Assembly (NCBI GenBank): GCA_030147845.1
Contig: JASBUN010000058.1
Location: forward strand, 186,001 to 250,000
Reading direction: 5' to 3'
Source: Gammaproteobacteria bacterium
GTDB lineage: Bacteria > Pseudomonadota > Gammaproteobacteria > JASBUN01
Length of the DNA: 64,000 nucleotides
In this document: positions 58,371-64,000 of the stretch, piece by piece
How the letters are laid out: the number at the start of each line of letters is the position of its first letter
Numbering within the stretch: the stretch's first letter is position 1
Notes under the pieces: generated by a model
The model's input: the letters and a program-made list of their open reading frames with translations, nothing else
Databases searched by the model: none
What the model was told of the DNA's origin: nothing
Made by a program: the position numbers and the translations under genes

Positions 58371-58964
58371 TTATGAACGCGACGGCGGATACGCTGTTTC
58401 CCAGCCCCAGGTCTTGGGCCGCCCGCCACGTTTGGTGATGCGTTTGCGGTAAATATCGGCCACCATGTCGCCGTCGCCCGCCAACAGGGCCTTGGTCGCG
58501 CACATCTCGGCGCACGCCGGTAGCTTGCCCTCGGCAATGCGGTTACTGCCGTATTTCTTATATTCTTCCGCCGAATTGTCCGGCAAGGGACCACCGGCAC
58601 AGAAGGTGCATTTATCCATTTTTCCGCGCACACCAAAAGCCTCTTTCTGCGGATACTGCGGCGCGCCGAACGGGCAGGCGTAGAAACAGTAACCGCAACC
58701 GATGCAGAGATCCTTGTCGTGCAGGACGATGCCATCGGGCGTGGTATAAAAACAATCCACCGGGCAAACCGCCGCGCACGGCGCATCCGTACAGTGCATA
58801 CACGCCACTGAGATCGATTTCTCGCCCGGCTCGCCGTCTTTCAGCGTGATCACGCGCCGGCGATTGACGCCCCACGGGACTTCGTTCGCATTCTTACACG
58901 CGGTCACACAGCCGTTGCATTCAATGCATCGTTCAGCGTCACATAAGAATTTCATTCGCGCCAT
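58371..58964 (-). CDS. fdh3B: Formate dehydrogenase FDH3-type iron-sulfur (beta) subunit
   Basis: Encodes 197 residues, preceded by GAGGAG. Four [4Fe-4S] motifs: CIECNGCVTACKNAN, CMHCTDAPCAAVCPVDCF, CIGCGYCFYACPFGAP and the looser CTFCAGG...CAEMC. The strongly cysteine-rich ferredoxin pattern links the catalytic subunit to the cytochrome. There is no signal, so it travels with the catalytic subunit's TAT signal. Confidence 0.95.
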   Translation of the reverse strand: MARMKFLCDAERCIECNGCVTACKNANEVPWGVNRRRVITLKDGEPGEKSISVACMHCTDAPCAAVCPVDCFYTTPDGIVLHDKDLCIGCGYCFYACPFGAPQYPQKEAFGVRGKMDKCTFCAGGPLPDNSAEEYKKYGSNRIAEGKLPACAEMCATKALLAGDGDMVADIYRKRITKRGGRPKTWGWETAYPPSRS

Positions 58965-58979
58965 GGTCGATCACTCCTC

Positions 58980-61886
58980 TCAGGCTGGCCGGATCTGGCA
59001 CAGGGTGGCTTTGGTTTCCTGCATCTGGGTAACGGAGTCATACCCATATGTAGTGGCGGTGTTGCATGCCTCGCCACGTACGTACGGCGCCGTACCGTCC
59101 GGATAGCGGTCCAGCAAGTCTTTACCCTCGTACCAACCGCCGAAGTGAAATGGCGTCCAAATCACCCCGCGACCCACACGCGGCGTAACCATGGCCATAA
59201 TCAAGATTTTTCCGCCCTCCGGGCCTTCCAACCATACCTGTTGGCCATCTTTGATATTGCGGTCATTGGCATCGGCTGGATTGATTTCGACGAACATATT
59301 CTGCTGCAGCTCAGCCAACCATTTGGTCGATCGCGTTTCCGCTCCACCACCTTCGTACTCCACCAAGCGGCCACTGATAAAGATCAACGGAAATTTTTCC
59401 GAATGATTGGTCTTTTGGATCGACATATACCGCGTAGGCAAACGCCAGAATGCCTTGCGATCGGCGTAGGTGGGCCAGCGCTTGACCAAATCGTAGCGCG
59501 ACGTATACAAAGGCTCACGGTGGATCGGCACCGGATCGGGGAACTGCCACACCACGCAGCGCGCCTTGGCGTTGCCGAACGGCGCGCAGCCGTGCTTGAT
59601 AGCGACACGCTGAATGCCGCCCGACAGGTCGGTTTTCCAGTTCTTGCCGTCGGCGGCCTTTTTCTCGTCGGCGGTCAAGTCGTCCCACCAACCCAACTTC
59701 TTCAACATGGCGGCGGTAAATTCCGGATAGCCGTCTTTGATCTCGGAGCCGACGCTGTATGAACCTTCGGCGAGTAGATTGGTACCGTTGTGTTCGGTCC
59801 CAAAACGCGCGCGGAACACCAAACCGCCGTCGGCAATCGACATGCTCGGATCGTACAGATTCGGCGTCCCCGGATGTTTCAGCTCCGGCGTACCCCAGCA
59901 CGGCCAGGGCAAGCCGTAATACTCGCCGTCGCACGGACCACCCTCGGCGCGTAAAGTCGTGGTATTGAAGGTATGCCGGTTTTGCGCTTGCTTCTTGAGG
60001 CGTTCCGGGCTCTGGCCGGTATATCCGATAGTCCAGGTACCGCGGTTGATTTCGCGCAGCACATCTTCAACGTTTGGCACATCGTTCTCGACCTTGATAT
60101 GTTTGAACATCTGATCCGCGAAGCCGAATTTCTTCGCGAAAAGGTAAAGAATATGTATGTCGGTTTTGGATTCAAACAGCGGATCGATAACCTGTTCACG
60201 CCATTGCAACGAGCGATTGGACGCCGTGACCGAGCCGGCCTGCTCGAACTGCGTACAGGTCGGTAGCAGATAGGTATTGTTCTTGCGATTACCCATGACC
60301 GCCAAAACCGATGGAAACGGATCAGATACGACGACCAAATCGACTTTGTCGAGCGCCTTCACCATGTCCGGCCCCCGGGTCTGACTATTGACGGCGTGAC
60401 CCTGGAAAAAAATTGCGTGAAAATTATCTTTCTGCTGAAAGTTGCTCTTGTCTTCCAGTATGCCGTCGATCCAACGCGAGACCGGCACACCGGGGATATT
60501 CATTGTGTAGGCCATCTTGCCGCCGCCGGCATCATACTTTTTGCTGGTGTCGAAGCGGCCGCGTAACCAGCCGTAATCAACGTCCCAAACGCGCGCCCAA
60601 TGTTTCCAGGCGCCTTCGGACAAACCGTAGTAGCCCGGCAGCGTGTGGGAATTAGGACCAACGTCGGTGGCGCCTTGAACGTTGTCATGGCCACGGAAAA
60701 TGTTCGCGCCGCCGCCTTTGACGCCGATGTTGCCTAGCGCAAGCTGAAACACACAATAGGCACGCGTATTGTTGTTGCCGATGTGATGCTGCGTGCCACC
60801 CATGCACCAGACTAACGTGCCCGGACGGTTTTCGGCCATGGTCTTGGCCGCCTCGAACATTTCCTTTTCCGGCACGCCGACAACATTCTCCACCGTTTTC
60901 GGATCCCACTTCGCGACTTCCTTGCGGATTTCGTCCATACCATAGACGCGCTGCTGGATGTATTTCTTGTCTTCCCAGCCGTTCTGAAACACGTGCCAGA
61001 GCAGGCCCCAGGTGAACGGCACGTCGGTACCTGGACGGATGCGGATGTATTGATCGGCGTGCGCAGCGGTACGCGTAAAGCGGGGATCGACCACGATCAT
61101 TTTCGCGCCGCTCTCTTTCGCGCGCAGAATATGCTGCATAGCCACCGGATGTGCTTCGGCCGCGTTGCTACCGATAAAGATCATGGCCTTGCAGTTATGC
61201 ATATCGTTGTACGAGTTCGTCATAGCGCCATAGCCCCAGGTGTTGGCGACGCCGGCAACCGTGGTCGAATGACAAATCCGCGCTTGGTGATCGATGTTAT
61301 TGGAGCCCCAGAACGCCGCAAATTTCCGCTGCAGATAAGAACCCTCGTTGTTGGCCTTGGAAGATCCACACCAGAACACCGCGTCAGGTCCGGATTTCTT
61401 GCGAATCTCCAGGATCTTGTCGCCGATCTCATTTACTGCCTGATCCCACGACAAACGCTTCCACTTGCCGTCGACCAATTTCATGGGATATTTGACGCGT
61501 TTCTCGCCCATGCCGTGCTCACGTACCGAGGCGCCTTTGGCGCAATGCGAACCGAGATTGAACGGCGAATCGAAATCGGGTTCCTGGCCTGTCCATACAC
61601 CATTTTGGATTTGAGCGATAACACCACAACCGACTGAGCAATGCGTACAGATACTGTGTCGCACATCGATCTTGACTCCCGGCATGGGCGCGTTTTCCGT
61701 CGCAGCGCGCGCCTTGCGCACCATAGTCAAAGGCAACATGGTGGCAATCGCTGCACCGCCCGCGGCGAGACCCGAACGACGCAGGAAGGTACGTCGATCG
61801 ATGGCTTGACCGGAAACACTGCATGTCGATTGTCCGGAGGCGCCCGGTGCCGTGGCACATTGGCTACGCTTCCTGATTAGCTTCAT
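58980..61886 (-). CDS. fdhA: Formate dehydrogenase catalytic (alpha) subunit, Cys-type
   Basis: Encodes 968 residues with a bis-MGD Mo/W cofactor. TAT signal with DRRTFLRRSG (Arg31-Arg32). [4Fe-4S] ligands Cys80, Cys83, Cys87 and Cys115. The active-site residue, Sec in many homologues, is Cys205 (codon TGT) in ARICHSTTVAG, followed by His206. Oxidises formate to CO2 in the periplasm. The enzyme sits with a TorD chaperone and a TAT small protein in one operon. Confidence 0.96.
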   Translation of the reverse strand: MKLIRKRSQCATAPGASGQSTCSVSGQAIDRRTFLRRSGLAAGGAAIATMLPLTMVRKARAATENAPMPGVKIDVRHSICTHCSVGCGVIAQIQNGVWTGQEPDFDSPFNLGSHCAKGASVREHGMGEKRVKYPMKLVDGKWKRLSWDQAVNEIGDKILEIRKKSGPDAVFWCGSSKANNEGSYLQRKFAAFWGSNNIDHQARICHSTTVAGVANTWGYGAMTNSYNDMHNCKAMIFIGSNAAEAHPVAMQHILRAKESGAKMIVVDPRFTRTAAHADQYIRIRPGTDVPFTWGLLWHVFQNGWEDKKYIQQRVYGMDEIRKEVAKWDPKTVENVVGVPEKEMFEAAKTMAENRPGTLVWCMGGTQHHIGNNNTRAYCVFQLALGNIGVKGGGANIFRGHDNVQGATDVGPNSHTLPGYYGLSEGAWKHWARVWDVDYGWLRGRFDTSKKYDAGGGKMAYTMNIPGVPVSRWIDGILEDKSNFQQKDNFHAIFFQGHAVNSQTRGPDMVKALDKVDLVVVSDPFPSVLAVMGNRKNNTYLLPTCTQFEQAGSVTASNRSLQWREQVIDPLFESKTDIHILYLFAKKFGFADQMFKHIKVENDVPNVEDVLREINRGTWTIGYTGQSPERLKKQAQNRHTFNTTTLRAEGGPCDGEYYGLPWPCWGTPELKHPGTPNLYDPSMSIADGGLVFRARFGTEHNGTNLLAEGSYSVGSEIKDGYPEFTAAMLKKLGWWDDLTADEKKAADGKNWKTDLSGGIQRVAIKHGCAPFGNAKARCVVWQFPDPVPIHREPLYTSRYDLVKRWPTYADRKAFWRLPTRYMSIQKTNHSEKFPLIFISGRLVEYEGGGAETRSTKWLAELQQNMFVEINPADANDRNIKDGQQVWLEGPEGGKILIMAMVTPRVGRGVIWTPFHFGGWYEGKDLLDRYPDGTAPYVRGEACNTATTYGYDSVTQMQETKATLCQIRPA

Positions 61887-61953
61887 GACCTGATCTCCCG
61901 TTCGACACTATTTATTAGGTATACGACGAACCCGCGGCGAAGAAGCAACACCG

Positions 61954-62169
61954 CTAAAACCCGGCCCGGTCGTAGTACGTTTTGATGTGCGACGTAACGC
62001 GATAGCCTTGCGATGCCGTGGCGTTTTCCTGCTGCGGCGGCTCGGCGCCGTCCGCGGTCTCAGCCACTGCCGCTGTAACCGACACCAGCACGGTCGTTCC
62101 ACCGACCAGCGCCACGCCCTTGAGGAACGCACGGCGACTTGCTTGCGGTCCGCTCGACTTTGTACGCAT
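61954..62169 (-). CDS. Formate dehydrogenase region TAT-signal small protein
   Basis: Encodes 71 residues with a TAT signal (SRRAFLKGVALVGGTTVLVS) and a short charged tail including YRVTSHIKTYYDRAGF. A known family of tiny TAT targets found next to formate dehydrogenase genes; the role is unknown. Directly upstream of fdhA. Confidence 0.9.
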   Translation of the reverse strand: MRTKSSGPQASRRAFLKGVALVGGTTVLVSVTAAVAETADGAEPPQQENATASQGYRVTSHIKTYYDRAGF

Positions 62170-62242
62170 ATCTCAGCCCTCCTCGAATCCCAACAGCTTT
62201 ATTCGTCTGCACTTGATGAACGGTACCGACTACCGGCACTAA

Positions 62243-62896
62243 CTAACCAAGCATGGTCAGATATTGTTTCTCCAAATTTATAAACTGCTCACCCAGGCGA
62301 CCTACCGCACGGTAAAAATTGGCCGACTTGGCAGCCTGCAAATCACGGAAAAAAATTGCCATCCACGGCGCCATGTGTTGTTCAAAAAAGTACCGCTGCG
62401 TGTCCAGCCCGAGGTCTTCCGGGCTGCTGATGACCACCGCCATGCTTTCACAAAGCGCTGCCGCGTGGTCCTCTGGTTCACACACGCCTTGCTGGCGCTC
62501 TATGCCCAATCTATCCAAGTCACGCCGTAGATAAGCTAATGATCGATCCATCATGAAGCCGGTCAAATACCACGAGCCATATGGCACGATTTCACCACGC
62601 GAAATACCGATAAACAGATCGTGATACTCATCGTCCAGCGCCTCTACCGAGGCGTACCGGGCAGCCAACTGCAGCATGTCCCAGCTAGCGCCAAAGCGCG
62701 TATCATCGGCGGCGTCGATGCGCCTCAACATATCCAGCATGGGTTGCGTTGGCGGTGCCGCCAACAAAGCGGCTAGCAGACTATAGGTATTGGCACGTAC
62801 TTGATCCTGACGATCGGGCGCCACTGTGTCATTGCCGTGGTCCACTTCCGGCGTCGCGACCATTTCGGACGGCAAACACGATTCATTCAACTTCAT
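62243..62896 (-). CDS. TorD/DmsD-family molecular chaperone
   Basis: Encodes 217 residues from the ATG at 62896 (GGGAG 8 nt upstream). All-helical TorD fold: ANTYSLLAALLAAPPTQPML, LDDEYHDLFIGISRGEIVPY and FFEQHMAPWMAIFFRDL. It binds the TAT leader of the molybdoenzyme until cofactor insertion. The upstream open frame is not TorD-like. Confidence 0.93.
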   Translation of the reverse strand: MKLNESCLPSEMVATPEVDHGNDTVAPDRQDQVRANTYSLLAALLAAPPTQPMLDMLRRIDAADDTRFGASWDMLQLAARYASVEALDDEYHDLFIGISRGEIVPYGSWYLTGFMMDRSLAYLRRDLDRLGIERQQGVCEPEDHAAALCESMAVVISSPEDLGLDTQRYFFEQHMAPWMAIFFRDLQAAKSANFYRAVGRLGEQFINLEKQYLTMLG

Positions 62897-63089
62897 CGCT
62901 ATACTCCCTGTCGCGTGACACGTGGCGCGGTACACGATGGCAAGCAAGTCTTGTGCCTGCGCACCGCTTAAGAAATCGCCCTATAAGCCCAAATACGCCG
63001 CACGGATTCCCATTTTTGAGTACCTGCGCGATTCCAAACCGACAAAATGTCCCAGCTGTAGCCGCAGTAGGACATGTGTGCGCAAGCAC

Positions 63090-64000
63090 TCAAGCCTCCG
63101 GCTTACGATTGACTTCGGGCGGCCCGTCGCGAAACAGATCCACGACCCTGCAGTCTTCGCACATCTGCAGCCGCCGTAGCGACTGTTCGTCCTGAAACAT
63201 CCAGTGACCGCGTAGCTTTTGCGTCATTCGGTCCATGATCTTTTGGGTTGCAAACGGTTTGCCGCAGGCGACACAGCGAAACGGCTCTTCCTGATGCAAC
63301 ACGCGCATCCGTGAGCGTCGCTCACTATCGAATAGATAGCGCGGCGAAGGTCCGATGGCGTCCTCGGGGCACGTGCGGGCGCACAGGCCACACTGCACGC
63401 AATTTTGCTCCAGAAAGCGTAGCTGCGGCGTTCCATCGCCCGCCAACAGCGCGCCAACCGGGCACTGCGACACGCAGGCCATGCACAGCGTGCAGCGCTC
63501 GCTGTCCAACCAGACCTCACCAAACGGGGCGCCGGCCGGCAACGCCGCTACCGCCCGCGGCTGCGGCGCATGCGCATGCAGGTGATCCATCGCCAGGCGC
63601 AGTGTGGTGCGCTTCTCGTCAAGTCCGGCGAACGTGCCCGCCACCAAGTTCGCGTCGTCATCAGGGCGCGCGCCGCCGATCATGTTTTCGGGCGAGGTGG
63701 CGCCGCTGCAAACAATCTGTACACGGCTGCGCGAATAACCCATACCCTCGAGCAACGCGCCTACATAAGACAATTGCAATGAAATTTCGCGCAACACCGA
63801 TGCGGGCGCCGATTCGGTAGCGAAAATCACCACCTTTTCGGCGCCGTATGCCAGGCAACTCAACCAGGTCTCCATACCGGCCGAGCCAATCTCTTCGACC
63901 TCGAATGGCAGCACAGTCTCAGGTAAGCGATCGACAAGACGGCTAAATTCGTGCGCACCTGTTTCGCTGTCATGCAGGAGTATCACCGCGCGCGCGCCAC
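63090..64000 (-). CDS. 4Fe-4S dicluster domain protein (partial)
   Basis: The frame runs off the right edge of the window; at least 303 codons are seen and the true start lies beyond. An N-terminal Rossmann-like portion (LSCLAYGAEKVVIFATES) precedes two ferredoxin motifs: CTLCMACVSQCPVG and CVQCGLCARTCPEDA. C-terminal Cys pairs (FRCVACGKPF, MCEDCRVV) suggest a further metal site. Commonly placed with TorD and FDH3 genes; a likely electron-transfer or accessory protein. Confidence 0.85.
   Translation of the reverse strand, partial: GARAVILLHDSETGAHEFSRLVDRLPETVLPFEVEEIGSAGMETWLSCLAYGAEKVVIFATESAPASVLREISLQLSYVGALLEGMGYSRSRVQIVCSGATSPENMIGGARPDDDANLVAGTFAGLDEKRTTLRLAMDHLHAHAPQPRAVAALPAGAPFGEVWLDSERCTLCMACVSQCPVGALLAGDGTPQLRFLEQNCVQCGLCARTCPEDAIGPSPRYLFDSERRSRMRVLHQEEPFRCVACGKPFATQKIMDRMTQKLRGHWMFQDEQSLRRLQMCEDCRVVDLFRDGPPEVNRKPEA

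Noticed and set aside
60993-61637. 214-residue plus-strand frame opposite fdhA
   Set aside because: Shadow of fdhA; the sense strand has the complete enzyme signature.
62968-63075. 35-codon minus-strand ORF between the ferredoxin-like gene and torD
   Set aside because: It has no ribosome binding site and no family resemblance; too short to support on its own. The 193-nt gap shows nothing else clear.

Overview
The window is chromosomal DNA from a Gammaproteobacterium. The strongest evidence is gene order: rpsB-tsf-pyrH-frr-uppS-cdsA-dxr-rseP-bamA-skp-lpxD-fabZ-lpxA-lpxB-rnhB on the minus strand, with map-glnD-dap genes divergent on the plus strand, is the classic gammaproteobacterial layout. 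NhaD (Na+/H+ antiport), a dedicated sortase system of the kind described from marine proteobacteria, FeoAB, and a membrane-bound formate dehydrogenase suggest a free-living, metabolically versatile, possibly salt-exposed bacterium. Genus cannot be named from the sequence. I saw no rRNA, tRNA, CRISPR array, insertion sequence or prophage.

Layout. 1-2.9 kb (minus): pieces of a Tad/Flp-type pilus locus (Flp-like pilin, TadG-like and TadE-like proteins, one unknown exported protein). 3.0-6.0 kb (plus): an apolipoprotein N-acyltransferase-like protein fused to an apparently dead C39-peptidase-like domain, overlapping a Hanks-type Ser/Thr kinase gene. 6.0-20.6 kb (minus): lipid A, outer-membrane assembly, isoprenoid/phospholipid and translation genes. 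20.8-24.3 kb (plus): map and glnD. 24.3-25.9 kb (minus): a small VOC protein and a DMT exporter. 26.0-30.7 kb (plus): lysine/diaminopimelate genes dapC, dapD, an ArsC/Spx-like protein and dapE. 30.7-32.8 kb: feoAB behind a promoter overlapped by a strong Fur-box candidate. 32.9-36.0 kb: a MarR-EmrAB type efflux module. 36.2-37.1 kb: two small heat-shock genes behind a good sigma-32 promoter. 37.2-44.1 kb (minus): tsaB, a YoaA-like helicase, a small nuclease-like protein, a TPR lipoprotein, PBP1b and a DUF4197 protein. 44.2-51.8 kb: a phosphotransferase/P-loop protein, then the sortase, its LPXTG-like vWA target and its dedicated two-component system (PdsR/PdsS). 52.0-53.5 kb: a PilZ protein and an orphan OmpR-type regulator. 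53.6-55.9 kb: nhaD and a biotin/lipoate-ligase-like gene. 56.2-64 kb (minus): sodC and a formate dehydrogenase operon with chaperone, TAT peptide, two tiny lipoproteins and a ferredoxin-like protein cut by the window end.

How it fits together. The central block builds the Gram-negative envelope (lipid A, BAM, undecaprenyl phosphate, CDP-diacylglycerol) together with ribosome factors. The dap genes supply meso-DAP to the peptidoglycan that PBP1b polymerises. The formate dehydrogenase would feed electrons from periplasmic formate to quinone. The least conventional parts are the Lnt/pseudo-C39/kinase pair beside the pilus genes, the sortase system with a sugar-binding-like sensor fold in its kinase and a 55-residue ORF in its operon, and the two unrecognised lipoproteins inside the formate dehydrogenase operon.
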